From contig WGLW01000024.1 in assembly GCA_016125405.1 (NCBI GenBank), positions 1 to 64,000 on the forward strand: a stretch of 64,000 bases of DNA. The letters are read 5' to 3'. Numbering within the stretch: the stretch's first letter is position 1; every line of letters begins with the position of its first letter. The position numbers and the translations under genes are program-made. This document shows, in pieces, positions 1 to 9,114 of the stretch. Under the pieces are notes generated by a model. That model made no database searches, was not told where the DNA came from, and saw nothing but the letters and a program-made list of their open reading frames with translations. Origin of the DNA: Alphaproteobacteria bacterium. Lineage in GTDB: Bacteria; Pseudomonadota; Alphaproteobacteria; Caulobacterales; Hyphomonadaceae.

Positions 1-235
1 ATACCGGGCGACCCCACTCGAGCCTTGACGGGCAAACCCCGGACGAGGCGTACTTCAACCCGCTGCAGCCAATCCCGGCCGCAGCATAACCGAGGCGGAA
101 ATCCACTTATCCAAACCCCGGAACCTGTTCAGACAAACCGAGCCACCTCTGTCTGCGCTCAAGGGGCGATCAACGATGTCGCCTCGGGCAACGCGTGCGC
201 TTCGACGTTCGCCTTCGAGTGATTGCGGGCAAGCG
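1..235. other. Unassigned stretch at the left window edge
   Basis: The bases before the stop of the error-prone polymerase gene hold no frame that I recognise. Short open frames exist on both strands but show no protein-like composition. No convincing terminator hairpin or promoter was seen. A neighbouring gene may begin outside the window. Confidence 0.4.
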
Positions 236-3200
236 TTAGTGAAAGTCCCGCGATTTCGGGAGAACACGGACGTTTCGGGGGTGGTGGAACATATTGTCCG
301 TCGTTGTCGGGTTTCGCTGGCGCAAAGGGGATTCTTGGGACATGGGCGGTTGAGTATCGATGGGGGCGTCTGCCGACAGGCGCGCCAGTTCTGTGGAGCG
401 ATCGAACACGCGCGCGCCCATCAGGTGCGTAACGCCTTCCTTGCTTTTCTGCACACGTCCCTCGATCACCATCAGTTTGGCGCCCATCACCTGCGCTCGA
501 AAGCGTTCGAAGACACGTGCCCATAGCAGGGCGTTTGTTATGCCGGTCTCATCTTCCAGTGTGATGAAAATGGCCTTGCCATTGCCGGGCCGCTGACGAA
601 CCAGAACAATGCCGGCCGTGCGCGCCCAGAATCCGTCTCTCAACGCGCCGGTTTCGGCGCACGACAGGATTCCCTCGGCTCGGAATACGGGCCTCAAAAT
701 CCGCATTGGGTGCGCTTTGAGGGAGAGGCGCGTCGTCTGGTAATCCACCGCCACCTGTTCGCGCAACAACATGTCGGGCAGGCGGCTGTCCGGCTCATCG
801 CCGAGTTCGCGCGCCTCGGCCGCTTCGAATAGCGGTAGAAGATTGTCATCCGGCAGGCGCTGGACTTCCCACATCGCCTCACGCCTGTCCTGATCAAGAG
901 AGCGGAAAGCGTCTGCATCGGCGAGCTTTCTCAGCGTTTGCGCCGACACCTGCCCACGTCCCCGCATATCCTGAACGCTGACATAGCCTCGTCCACGACG
1001 CGCGACGAGATTCTCCGCATCATCCTCGCGTATGCCGTCGGCTTGCCGGAACCCCAGCCGCAAGGCAAGCAAGCCGTCTTCGCGGCGCTCCAGCGTGTTG
1101 TCATGGAAACTGTGGTTCACATCCACGGGGCGGACCTCCACACCATGCTCCTGAGCATCACGGACGATCTGCGCCGGGGCGTAGAAGCCCATGGGCTGCG
1201 AGTTCAAAAGGGCGCATGCGAAGGCCGCTGGATGATGACGTTTCAGCCACGACGAGACATAGACCAGTTGCGCAAAGGCGGCGGCGTGGCTTTCCGGAAA
1301 GCCGTAACTGCCAAAGCCCTTGATCTGTTCGAAGCATCTTTGGGAGAATTCACGCGTATAACCGCGCGCGACCATTCGCTCCACCATGCGTTCCTCGAAC
1401 AGATGGATGGTGCCGACATTGCGGAACGTCGCCATGGCCCGGCGCAGGCCATTGGCTTCCTGGGGTGAGAATTCGGCCGCCACCATCGCCAGCTTCATCG
1501 CCTGTTCCTGGAACAGGGGTACGCCAAGCGTCTTGTTGAGCACCTTGTATAACTCGTTTTCCTCGCCGTGCTTGGGCGATGGCGAGGGAAAGGTCACGCT
1601 TTCCTCCTTGTTTCGTCGCTTGAGATAGGGATGAACCATGTTCCCCTGGATCGGTCCTGGTCGAACGATCGCAACCTCAATGACGAGATCGTACATTTCG
1701 CGCGGCTTGAGGCGGGGCAGCATGTTGATCTGGGCCCGGCTTTCGACCTGGAAGACCCCGATCGAATCTCCCTCGCACAACATGTCGTAGACGGCCGGAT
1801 CTTCCCTTGGAAAATCGCGCAGGCCATAGCGCGGGCCGCCATGTCGATAAACAAGATCACGCGCCTTCCGGATGCATGTGAGCATGCCCAGCGCCAGCAC
1901 ATCGATCTTCAGAAGACACAGTGCGTCGATATCGTCCTTGTCCCATTCGATGAATGTGCGGTCCTCCATCGCTGCATTTCCAATAGGGACCATTTCATCA
2001 AGCCGGCCCTGAGTCAGAACGAAACCGCCGACATGCTGGGACAGGTGCCGGGGAAACCCGAGCAGGCGGGAAGCAAAGCTCAAGGCGAGATACAGCACAG
2101 GATTTTCCGGATCGAGTCCGGCCTGGCGGAGTTGATCCGGGCCGGGGGCAGGGCCCCAGCTTCCCCAGACGAGCCCGGATAGCCTGGCCGCTACGTCGTC
2201 GGTGAGGCCGAACGCTTTGGATACCTCGCGCATCGCGCTACGCGGACGGTAATGAATCACGGTGGCGGCGATTCCTGCGCGTTCGCGCCCGTATCGTTGG
2301 TAGATATGCTGGATTATCTCTTCTCGCCGTTCATGCTCGAAATCGACGTCGATGTCGGGAGGCTCGTCGCGTTCGTTGGACAGGAAGCGCTCGAACAGGA
2401 CATCGAATGTCGCCGGGTTCACGGATGTGATGCCCAGCACATAGCAGACAGCGGAGTTGGCTGCCGATCCCCGACCCTGGCAGAGGATGCCTTTGTCTTC
2501 CGCCACACGCACCAGATCGAAGATGGTCAGGAAGTACTGGGCCATCTTCTTTTTTTCGATGAAGGCAAGTTCCTTGCGTAGAAGCCGCTTCACCTTCTTC
2601 GGAATTCGCCAGCCGTATTTCATCCCGGCATGGAACCAGACGCGATTTTCCAGATAGTCCTGATCGGTCCAGCCGGTGGGTACGGGTTCTTGCGGGTATT
2701 CATATTTGAGCTGGTCCAGATCGAAGTCGATCAAGTCGAGCAGCGCCTGTGTTTCTGCAATGACTTCCGGCGCGGCGCGGAACAACCGCGCCATTTCGGC
2801 GACCGGTTTCAGGTGCCGCTCGGCATTGGCTTCAAGCCGGCGCCCTGCCGCCTCGATTTGCACGCCCTCGCGGATGCATGTCATCACATCCTGCAGGTCT
2901 CTCTGATCCGGTGAATGATAAAGCGCATCGTTGACGGCGATCAGTCGAACTCCACTGTCTGCTGCGATCTGTTTCAGCTTTTCAAGGCGGCGGCCATCGC
3001 GCCCAAGGCGGTGCATGGTTGCGCCCAGCCAGGTTGGCACGGCTGCGACGATGCGTGGGAGCAGGGCGCCAAGACCGTCGATTTGTTCACCCGGCATCAC
3101 GATGAGGAGCAGGTCTCGCGCATGCGCGAGAAGGTCGGCTAACATCAGCCGGCATTCGCCTTTGACCCCGCGGTGTTTGCCTGGTGCGGCGCGAAGGTTC

Positions 3201-3682
3201 CCGATGGTGAGCAGGCGACAAAGATGACCCCAGCCACTGCGATTGGCGGGATAGGCCACAATGTCCGGAGTTCCATCCACAAAGACAAGGCGCGCGCCAA
3301 CGCACAGTTTGAACCTTTTGGCCCGCTTTTTGATCGCCGACTGTTTCGCCTTCAATCTTTCTTCGTCGGGATGCTTCACCCAGACAGTTTCGCCGGGCGA
3401 TCCTCCCTCCCTCTCCTTTTTCGGAATGGGCAAACCGTCCTTGCGGATCTGTTTGAGCGCCGTCCAGGCGCGGACAACGCCAGCGACCGTATTGCGGTCC
3501 GCAATGCCGATGCCGCTGTAATCCTGAAGGATGGCCTGCAACACCATGTCATGCGCTGTTGAGGCGCCACGTAGAAAGGAAAAATTAGTGGCGGCGGCCA
3601 TCTCTGCATACGGGGGTGCAAGGGTAGGCGGCTCGCTTTCCCGCTCCGTCATGAAGGACAGGATGTTATCTGCCGCGCTCAT
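236..3682 (-). CDS. dnaE2: Error-prone DNA polymerase DnaE2 (ImuC)
   Basis: Catalytic subunit of the damage-inducible mutasome; it performs translesion synthesis with ImuA and ImuB. The family domains appear in order: PHP domain at the N terminus (NFSFLRGAS), the C-family polymerase core with the acidic motif PDIDVDF, the helix-hairpin-helix region (YGFPESHAAAFA) and a C-terminal OB fold. The protein ends in the typical HHPRNVR...SRDFH tail. I chose ATG 3682 because it overlaps the imuB stop in an ATGA arrangement; a longer frame to 3706 is open. At 1148 residues it is longer than most DnaE2 (about 1050-1100). The excess seems to lie in a Lys/Glu-rich insertion of roughly 45 residues inside the PHP domain after residue 75. 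It is third in the imuA-imuB-dnaE2 operon and so under the same SOS control. Confidence 0.96.
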   Translation of the reverse strand: MSAADNILSFMTERESEPPTLAPPYAEMAAATNFSFLRGASTAHDMVLQAILQDYSGIGIADRNTVAGVVRAWTALKQIRKDGLPIPKKEREGGSPGETVWVKHPDEERLKAKQSAIKKRAKRFKLCVGARLVFVDGTPDIVAYPANRSGWGHLCRLLTIGNLRAAPGKHRGVKGECRLMLADLLAHARDLLLIVMPGEQIDGLGALLPRIVAAVPTWLGATMHRLGRDGRRLEKLKQIAADSGVRLIAVNDALYHSPDQRDLQDVMTCIREGVQIEAAGRRLEANAERHLKPVAEMARLFRAAPEVIAETQALLDLIDFDLDQLKYEYPQEPVPTGWTDQDYLENRVWFHAGMKYGWRIPKKVKRLLRKELAFIEKKKMAQYFLTIFDLVRVAEDKGILCQGRGSAANSAVCYVLGITSVNPATFDVLFERFLSNERDEPPDIDVDFEHERREEIIQHIYQRYGRERAGIAATVIHYRPRSAMREVSKAFGLTDDVAARLSGLVWGSWGPAPGPDQLRQAGLDPENPVLYLALSFASRLLGFPRHLSQHVGGFVLTQGRLDEMVPIGNAAMEDRTFIEWDKDDIDALCLLKIDVLALGMLTCIRKARDLVYRHGGPRYGLRDFPREDPAVYDMLCEGDSIGVFQVESRAQINMLPRLKPREMYDLVIEVAIVRPGPIQGNMVHPYLKRRNKEESVTFPSPSPKHGEENELYKVLNKTLGVPLFQEQAMKLAMVAAEFSPQEANGLRRAMATFRNVGTIHLFEERMVERMVARGYTREFSQRCFEQIKGFGSYGFPESHAAAFAQLVYVSSWLKRHHPAAFACALLNSQPMGFYAPAQIVRDAQEHGVEVRPVDVNHSFHDNTLERREDGLLALRLGFRQADGIREDDAENLVARRGRGYVSVQDMRGRGQVSAQTLRKLADADAFRSLDQDRREAMWEVQRLPDDNLLPLFEAAEARELGDEPDSRLPDMLLREQVAVDYQTTRLSLKAHPMRILRPVFRAEGILSCAETGALRDGFWARTAGIVLVRQRPGNGKAIFITLEDETGITNALLWARVFERFRAQVMGAKLMVIEGRVQKSKEGVTHLMGARVFDRSTELARLSADAPIDTQPPMSQESPLRQRNPTTTDNMFHHPRNVRVLPKSRDFH

Positions 3683-5253
3683 GCAAACATGCCGTGCAGG
3701 TACCACTCCGGCGCTGTGTTTCCGCCATAGGCGCCGGCGCGGAAAATCCAGAAGCGGCGCCCGCCGGAATCCTCAACCCGATAATAATCCCGCGTGCGGT
3801 CAAATGCCCCCGCGCGCCACCATTCCGGCATAATCCGTTCGGGGCCTTCAGCCCGCTTCACTTCGTATTCTTTTTTTCGCCAGGTGAAGCGGCGTGGCGG
3901 TCCGTCTGGCGCTTCCACCAGCGTGATCTTGATGTGCTGGGGCGGGCGGAAAATCTGTGATGGCCGCATAGGCGGCTCGCCGGCGGCGGGCGTTGGCCAC
4001 GTTCCTGACGCCACAGGATCAAACGCCACAGGTACGGCGCGCGTTGCGCGATCCGGATCGTGTGTATCCTCAGGCAAGAAGCGTATGACGCGCCCTGCGC
4101 CAAGTCGCGCCGACAGCCGCGCCGCCAGGTCGGAGATTTCGTTCAGCTCCGCCTCTCGTCCATCGAAGCTCTCCTGCAGGGACGCCAGTGAATCGGCGGA
4201 ATGAATAGACAGACGGATCATGTCGAAGCCGAATCCCGGATCCACCGGGTCGGTCAACGCGTCCAGTTTCTCGCGGAACAGACGCAGTAGAACGCTTTCC
4301 TGCCGCACGGGTCGTCCAGTTTGTATGGCGATGCGACGCACGGCGCCGTCCGTACGGAAGAAGCTCGCCTCCACGGCGCGAGCGCCTTTGTCATGCTCCC
4401 GTAGCCGGGAGCATAGTTCAGACATGAGCTCGGCCAGCGCCGCTTCCGCGTCCTCATTTCGACCGATGGGATCAGCAAACCGGCGTTCCACCCACAGAGC
4501 GGGAATGGGGCGGCGAGGCGCCAGGGATGGATCGGCCAGACCCTGTATCCTCGCCAGTTTGAGCGTCATTGCTTCGCTGAAGCGGGCTGCGAACAAACGG
4601 CTTGGCCGGTCAGCCAGTTCGCCGATTGTCTTGAGGCCCGCGCGCAGCAGCGTCAGATGTTGCAAGTCGGGCAGCGCCAATGCGGCTACAGGCAGGGAGC
4701 GCACTGCCTGTACGTCGCCGCCCGGCGGCACGATTGCGATGCGGCCAAAACGCACCAGTGCCCGCGCTGTATCCGCAGCTCCAGCGATCACCGTACGCAC
4801 ATGAAGGCCGGCGCGCTGCATCCGTCGCGAAAAGCCAAGCCTCAGCGCCGCCTCGCCGCCAAACAGATGATCGCAACCGGTAATGTCGATCAGAAGCCCG
4901 TCAGGCGGATCGACCATCACGACTGGACTTATCCGGTCGCAATCTTCCGCAATGGCGTCGAGCAGGGCGGCGTCTCCCCGCGTATCGGCAGTCTCCACCC
5001 ACAAGTCAGGAATACGCGCCCGTGCATCCGCCAAGGTCATGCCAGCCGTCATACCAACACGTTTTGCTTCTGCGCTTAGCGCGACAATCCGGCTCGCGTT
5101 TTTTACCTTGTCGATAACGACAAGCGGATACTTCGGCTGGTCATCCTGTGCCCGCCCGCGCTTCAGGCAATCTGCTGACAGGAAGGGAAACCATGCCGCC
5201 AGATAGCGTCGTTGAAGGGGCGGAGGAAATGTCTTTGAAAACGCGTCTGTCAC
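3679..5253 (-). CDS. imuB: Y-family polymerase-like protein ImuB
   Basis: Non-catalytic Y-family polymerase relative that bridges DnaE2, ImuA and the beta clamp in the SOS mutasome. Recognised by the family start RRYLAAWFPFLSAD, the palm-like segment PDGLLIDITGCDHLFGG, where the usual catalytic acidic pair is not intact, and the long C-terminal extension ending WYLHGMFA. LQESFDG in the middle could be a clamp-binding peptide, but this is uncertain. The start is unclear: the frame is open to 5349 and no ATG lies close to RRYLAAW. The GTG at 5253 is the most plausible, which makes the gene overlap imuA by about 110 bp. It overlaps dnaE2 by 4 bp at its end, so the two are translationally coupled. 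Confidence 0.93.
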   Translation of the reverse strand: MTDAFSKTFPPPLQRRYLAAWFPFLSADCLKRGRAQDDQPKYPLVVIDKVKNASRIVALSAEAKRVGMTAGMTLADARARIPDLWVETADTRGDAALLDAIAEDCDRISPVVMVDPPDGLLIDITGCDHLFGGEAALRLGFSRRMQRAGLHVRTVIAGAADTARALVRFGRIAIVPPGGDVQAVRSLPVAALALPDLQHLTLLRAGLKTIGELADRPSRLFAARFSEAMTLKLARIQGLADPSLAPRRPIPALWVERRFADPIGRNEDAEAALAELMSELCSRLREHDKGARAVEASFFRTDGAVRRIAIQTGRPVRQESVLLRLFREKLDALTDPVDPGFGFDMIRLSIHSADSLASLQESFDGREAELNEISDLAARLSARLGAGRVIRFLPEDTHDPDRATRAVPVAFDPVASGTWPTPAAGEPPMRPSQIFRPPQHIKITLVEAPDGPPRRFTWRKKEYEVKRAEGPERIMPEWWRAGAFDRTRDYYRVEDSGGRRFWIFRAGAYGGNTAPEWYLHGMFA

Positions 5254-5929
5254 GGTCCCATTCCACAACCCATTTGCGTCCCGGCGCGCTGGATCGGTCA
5301 CGCAGGAGGCTGACGGTAAAAGCTGGATTGCCGGGCGCTTCCGCCTCAAGGCAGGTTGAGTGTGCGGCGCCGACGTTCCATCGCGTGGTTGCTGCGCTCG
5401 GTATGGGTGCGCCGCCTGCTCGCATCATCAGCAAGGGAACTTCCGAGCGCATCGAGGCCAGCGAGAGGCGGCGTGTCGCCACAAGATTAAGTGTTTTGGG
5501 ATTGCCCCATGGTTCGACCACAACCGCGCCAACCGACGAGCACCGCGCAGCTTCTTCTGCTGCCCGCAGCACGTCTGGCCCATCACGTGCCTGCACCAGG
5601 ATCAGTCGATCCGGAGACAGTCCCAGCTCGTTCAAGCCTGGCGCATAGACTTCACCCATCTCAAGCCCAACGAAATCCTGTCGGACCCACACGATTGGTT
5701 TCTCGTTGGATGCGCGTAGCGCCAGCGTGATGGTGAAGGCGGCGGCGCTGGGTTCATCCATCATTGTCGCGGCGAAAATTTCGTGCAGCCCCCCGCGCGT
5801 CATCCCGCCTCCCAGCGCGATATCCATAGCGCGTGATCCGGTTTCAAACCGATTGACGGCGGCAGGCGCAGATCCGCGCTCTATCCGGGCGACTTCTCGT
5901 TTCAATGCGTCGAGATGTGGGTTCGGCAC
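5141..5929 (-). CDS. imuA: SOS mutagenesis protein ImuA
   Basis: RecA/SulA-like accessory protein of the ImuA-ImuB-DnaE2 mutasome. Family features include the early helix LDALKREVARIERG, the core ALGGGMTRGGLHEIFA (Walker-A-like region), IVWVRQDF and VVEPWG. The frame is open to a TTG at 6013, but a LexA box (5942-5956) would then lie inside the coding sequence. The GTG at 5929 starts just downstream of the box with AGG 6 nt upstream and gives the usual N terminus PNPHLDALKREV, so I prefer it (262 residues). It is first gene of the operon and the only one with an SOS operator, so it should be induced by DNA damage. Confidence 0.92.
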   Translation of the reverse strand: MPNPHLDALKREVARIERGSAPAAVNRFETGSRAMDIALGGGMTRGGLHEIFAATMMDEPSAAAFTITLALRASNEKPIVWVRQDFVGLEMGEVYAPGLNELGLSPDRLILVQARDGPDVLRAAEEAARCSSVGAVVVEPWGNPKTLNLVATRRLSLASMRSEVPLLMMRAGGAPIPSAATTRWNVGAAHSTCLEAEAPGNPAFTVSLLRDRSSAPGRKWVVEWDRDRRVFKDISSAPSTTLSGGMVSLPVSRLPEARAGTG

Positions 5930-5941
5930 GACGGACCTGTT

Positions 5942-5956
5942 GTTCGCTTTTTGTTC
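5942..5956. promoter_or_regulatory. LexA box of the imuA promoter (GTTC-N7-GTTC)
   Basis: The plus strand reads GTTCGCTTTTTGTTC, a perfect direct repeat GTTC-N7-GTTC as known for LexA of Alphaproteobacteria. It ends 12 bp upstream of the proposed GTG start of imuA. On the minus strand a possible -35 (TTGACT, about 5985-5980) lies 17 nt before CAAAAA (about 5962-5957), so the box would sit at or just after the -10 element. LexA binding there would block imuA-imuB-dnaE2. Confidence 0.88.
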
Positions 5957-6143
5957 TTTTTGGCGCAACTCCCAATAGGAGTCAACTGAATCGCGGAATA
6001 TGATCTGGACCAACGTTTCGGCGGCCCTTCGCCGACATGACCGCTTGTGCGGCGATACACCTTGTCGGGTCTTCTGGAGACGGGGCGCTCAACGCCTGCG
6101 TGACGCAGATGCGGATATCTACTTTTGCCCAACTTTCCGAAGC

Positions 6144-6578
6144 TCAACACGCCGGAACGAATATCAGAGCCGGGATTGAAAACAGCATACCAATGAAAAA
6201 CCCGATACTCGTCAGCAGCCCGGCGAGCGCCATAAATCGAGACCGGCCTTCACCGGCCGCCAGCATCACGTGAGTATCGCCTTCGGCCTCTTCGCGAGTC
6301 CGCCGCCAGGATGCATAGGCGATCCAGGCGGCGCTGGCGCTGATTAAAAACGCCACTCCCAGAATTACCATTTGCAGAAGATGAGCTCCGGCAAAAGCGG
6401 GACTCGCAAGTGGCTCGGTCTTTGGGAAACATGCCTCTTGTGCAAGCGTGGAACTGGCAACTTCGCTGACCGCCCAGGCCAGCGGCGCCCCGACGAGGCC
6501 GTATATCAGCCGCACGAGGCTCGCTCTCGCGCGGTGAGGGGAGGGATGCGTGTCTTCGACAGGATTGGCGACTGTCAT
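6144..6578 (-). CDS. Small membrane protein at the end of the caa3 oxidase unit
   Basis: Unrecognised 144-residue membrane protein. Three to four hydrophobic segments are visible: about residues 18-36 (IYGLVGAPLAWAVSEV), 58-82 (LLQMVILGVAFLISASAAWI) and 112-142 at the C terminus (LLTSIGFFIGMLFSIPALIF). The ATG at 6578 lies 4 bp after the ctaE stop, so it is the last gene of the oxidase unit. The position suggests a small oxidase subunit or assembly protein, as many caa3/aa3 clusters end with such a gene; that is inference from context only. A longer frame to 6857 exists but runs antisense-like inside ctaE and is not protein-like. Confidence 0.72.
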   Translation of the reverse strand: MTVANPVEDTHPSPHRARASLVRLIYGLVGAPLAWAVSEVASSTLAQEACFPKTEPLASPAFAGAHLLQMVILGVAFLISASAAWIAYASWRRTREEAEGDTHVMLAAGEGRSRFMALAGLLTSIGFFIGMLFSIPALIFVPAC

Positions 6579-6582
6579 GCAT

Positions 6583-7182
6583 TTATCCCAGTCTTGGCGA
6601 AAGGTAGAAAGTCGAGAACACAAATATCCAGACGACATCCACGAAGTGCCAGTAGAGTACGCCGACAACAACGTGCAGGTGCCGTCGCGCCGTGAATCGC
6701 CCCATCGCCGCCCACACCGCCAGGAAAGCGAGTATAATAAGCCCGATCGCGACGTGCGCGATATGCAATCCGGTCGTTGTGAAATAGAGGGATCCATAAG
6801 CGTTGGTGGCGGGAGTGAAGGTTTTGTGCGCCCATTCCCAGCCTTGCACGCCGGCAAAAACGAGACCGAGTAGAATCGTTACGCATAATCCGGCGGCGAG
6901 CCGGATACTTGATCCGAGCTGGATGCCTCGCTGCGCCCACCAAGCCGTTCCGCTCGAAGCAAGCAGAATGAGTGTATCAATGCCCGCCACCAGCGGATCC
7001 GGAACCCCGGAAGGCGGCCAGTGATTCGGCGCCTGTGAGGCGAGGAAAAAGTAACTGAAGAGCAGGTAGATGAAGAGCGCCGCTTCCGTGGCGACGAGAA
7101 AGATCATTCCGTACCAGGCAGACGCGCGACGGCCTTGCGGCGCAACGGGAACCGGTTCGCGAGGGACGAGGACATCAGCCAA
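6583..7182 (-). CDS. ctaE: Cytochrome c oxidase subunit III
   Basis: Structural subunit III of the haem-copper oxidase, in the inner membrane. Recognised by WYGMIFLVATEAALF, LLASSGTAWWAQRG, the segment GLVFAGVQGWEWAHKTF and the C-terminal LHVVVGVLYWHFVDVVWIFV, typical of COX3/CyoC. There are about five transmembrane helices (199 residues), so it is a short form without the first two helices. The start is a TTG at 7182 overlapping the ctaD stop, with AGAGGA 8 nt upstream. The frame stays open to an ATG at 7236, which would give an 18-residue extension. Confidence 0.93.
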   Translation of the reverse strand: MADVLVPREPVPVAPQGRRASAWYGMIFLVATEAALFIYLLFSYFFLASQAPNHWPPSGVPDPLVAGIDTLILLASSGTAWWAQRGIQLGSSIRLAAGLCVTILLGLVFAGVQGWEWAHKTFTPATNAYGSLYFTTTGLHIAHVAIGLIILAFLAVWAAMGRFTARRHLHVVVGVLYWHFVDVVWIFVFSTFYLSPRLG

Positions 7183-9103
7183 CGAGAGGTTCCTCTGCTC
7201 TGTCTGGTGGAGCGACGGGGGCCAGCCAGGCGGCAAGGAAGCCGATGCTGAAGATCGCGGCCACGCCGCTTAGCCACCACAAGTGAAACAGCAGGCCGAA
7301 GAAAATCCCTGCCAACGCCGCCGTGAGCAACGCCGGCCATAGACTGTCTCCCGGCATGCGCAGCACCGCATCCGCTTCGGCGTCAAGGGTCGACGTCGCG
7401 GGCGTTTCCCGGCCGTCGTCGAGAACAATTTCGCTATTCAGATTCGATTGCGACTTTACTGACTTCAGCCTGACCTCCCACAGTGGATGGCGGCTCGCTA
7501 CAATCGGGATGCGCGCAAAATTGTAGGCGGGCGGCGGCGAGGGAACAGACCACTCAAGCGTCGCCGCATCCCATGGGTTAGGGCCTGCAAGACCGCCGCG
7601 GCGCCGGCTGATCCAGAAATTGTAGAGTGTCAGCAAAAGGCCGATCGCCAGAATCGCCGAACCAAGCGAGGTGAGAAGGTTTGAAACGTCCCAGCCCATG
7701 TGATCGGGATAGGTGTAGATGCGGCGGGGCATGCCCCTGAGCCCGCTCAGATGCATCGGCATGAAGGCGACGTTGAAGCCGATGAACGATATCCAGAAGC
7801 TCCATGCTCCCAGGCGTTCGTTCGCCATCCGCCCGGTGATTTTCGGGAACCAGTAGTAGAGCCCGCCAATCACTGGAAAGACATTTATGCCCAGCAACAC
7901 ATAGTGGAGGTGGGCGACCACGAAATAGGTGTCGGTCAATTGCCAATCCAACGGGACGGCAGCGGTCATGAATCCGGAAACCCCGCCTATCACGAACAGC
8001 AGGATAAAGCCTGAAAAGTACAGGAACGGCGTCTTGAAAACGGGCCGCCCCGTCCAGATGGTTCCAAGCCAGGCGAAAACCGATACCGCGCTCGGTATCG
8101 CGATGATCATGCTGGCTGCGCCAAAGAACGACAGCGCCAGTCCTGGCATGCCGGTCGCGAACATGTGATGCACCCAGACGCCAAAGCCCACCACCATCGT
8201 CGCGACGGTTGCCAGCGCGACCGCAGTGTATCCAACAAGCGGGCGGCGACAGAAGGTCGGCAGGCCGTCGGATACAATGCCCATCGCCGGAAGCACCAGC
8301 GCGTAGACCCACGGATGTCCGAAAATCCAGAACAGGTGTTGCCACAACAGCGGCTGGCCGCCTCCGAGTGGATCGAAAAAATGCATGCCGAATTGGCGAT
8401 CGAGCCAAAGCAGCAAGCACGCCGCGCTCAGTGCGGGAACGGCGAACAGGTTTGCGACCGACGCCGTCAGCGTTCCCCAAACCAGTATTGGCATGCGATT
8501 GATGGACATGCCCGGCGCCCGGGTCCGCATGAGCGAGACAATGAAGTTGATGGCTCCAACGGTGGTCGAGATGCCAAGGAAGATCAGACCCAGCGCGTAA
8601 ACATCTATGTTGACGCCCGGATCATACTCTTTGCCGGCAAGCGGAACGTAATTGAACCACCCGACATTTGGCGCCTGACCAATCAGAAATGTCGAATAAA
8701 TGAAAATCCCTGAGGCAAGGTATACCCAGTAGGAGAAGGCGTTGAGGCGCGGAAACGCCATGTCTCGCGAACCAAGCAGCAAAGGCCACAGATAGTTGGA
8801 AAAACCCGAGAGCATCGGCAGCGCGTAGAGAAAGATCATCGTCACGCCGTGCATCGTGAAGAGCTGGTTGTATTCGGCCGGCGACAACAGGGTTTGGTTT
8901 GGCTGTGCCAACTGCGCACGCATCACAAGCGCCTCGATCCCTCCGATAAAAAGAAAGACGAGGGCGGTGACGAGATAGCGTTTGCCGATCTCCTTATGGT
9001 CGACGGTTGAGAACCAGCCTTTCAATCCCGGGCCAGTTTCCCAAATGGCGGCTAGATCCGGCCCACTGGGCGGAACGCGTGTTTCTGTTGTTGTGTCCGC
9101 CAT
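7175..9103 (-). CDS. ctaD: Cytochrome c oxidase subunit I (caa3 type)
   Basis: Catalytic haem-copper subunit that reduces oxygen to water and pumps protons. ATG 9103 has AGAGG upstream. Haem ligand H85 lies in FTMHGVTMI; CuB ligands are H263 (FGHPWVY), H312/H313 (VHHMF); haem ligands H398 and H400 lie in VVAHLHY; Y267 is the crosslinked Tyr. The D-channel entrance D114 (DMAFPRLN) and K-channel Lys (VFKTP) are present, but position 265 is Trp where A1-type enzymes have Glu (HPEVY). The C-terminal 130 residues add two more helices (around 588-630) beyond the normal core, resembling a subunit IV-like tail. The gene overlaps ctaE. Confidence 0.96.
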   Translation of the reverse strand: MADTTTETRVPPSGPDLAAIWETGPGLKGWFSTVDHKEIGKRYLVTALVFLFIGGIEALVMRAQLAQPNQTLLSPAEYNQLFTMHGVTMIFLYALPMLSGFSNYLWPLLLGSRDMAFPRLNAFSYWVYLASGIFIYSTFLIGQAPNVGWFNYVPLAGKEYDPGVNIDVYALGLIFLGISTTVGAINFIVSLMRTRAPGMSINRMPILVWGTLTASVANLFAVPALSAACLLLWLDRQFGMHFFDPLGGGQPLLWQHLFWIFGHPWVYALVLPAMGIVSDGLPTFCRRPLVGYTAVALATVATMVVGFGVWVHHMFATGMPGLALSFFGAASMIIAIPSAVSVFAWLGTIWTGRPVFKTPFLYFSGFILLFVIGGVSGFMTAAVPLDWQLTDTYFVVAHLHYVLLGINVFPVIGGLYYWFPKITGRMANERLGAWSFWISFIGFNVAFMPMHLSGLRGMPRRIYTYPDHMGWDVSNLLTSLGSAILAIGLLLTLYNFWISRRRGGLAGPNPWDAATLEWSVPSPPPAYNFARIPIVASRHPLWEVRLKSVKSQSNLNSEIVLDDGRETPATSTLDAEADAVLRMPGDSLWPALLTAALAGIFFGLLFHLWWLSGVAAIFSIGFLAAWLAPVAPPDRAEEPLVG

Positions 9104-9114
9104 ACGCAGGACCT

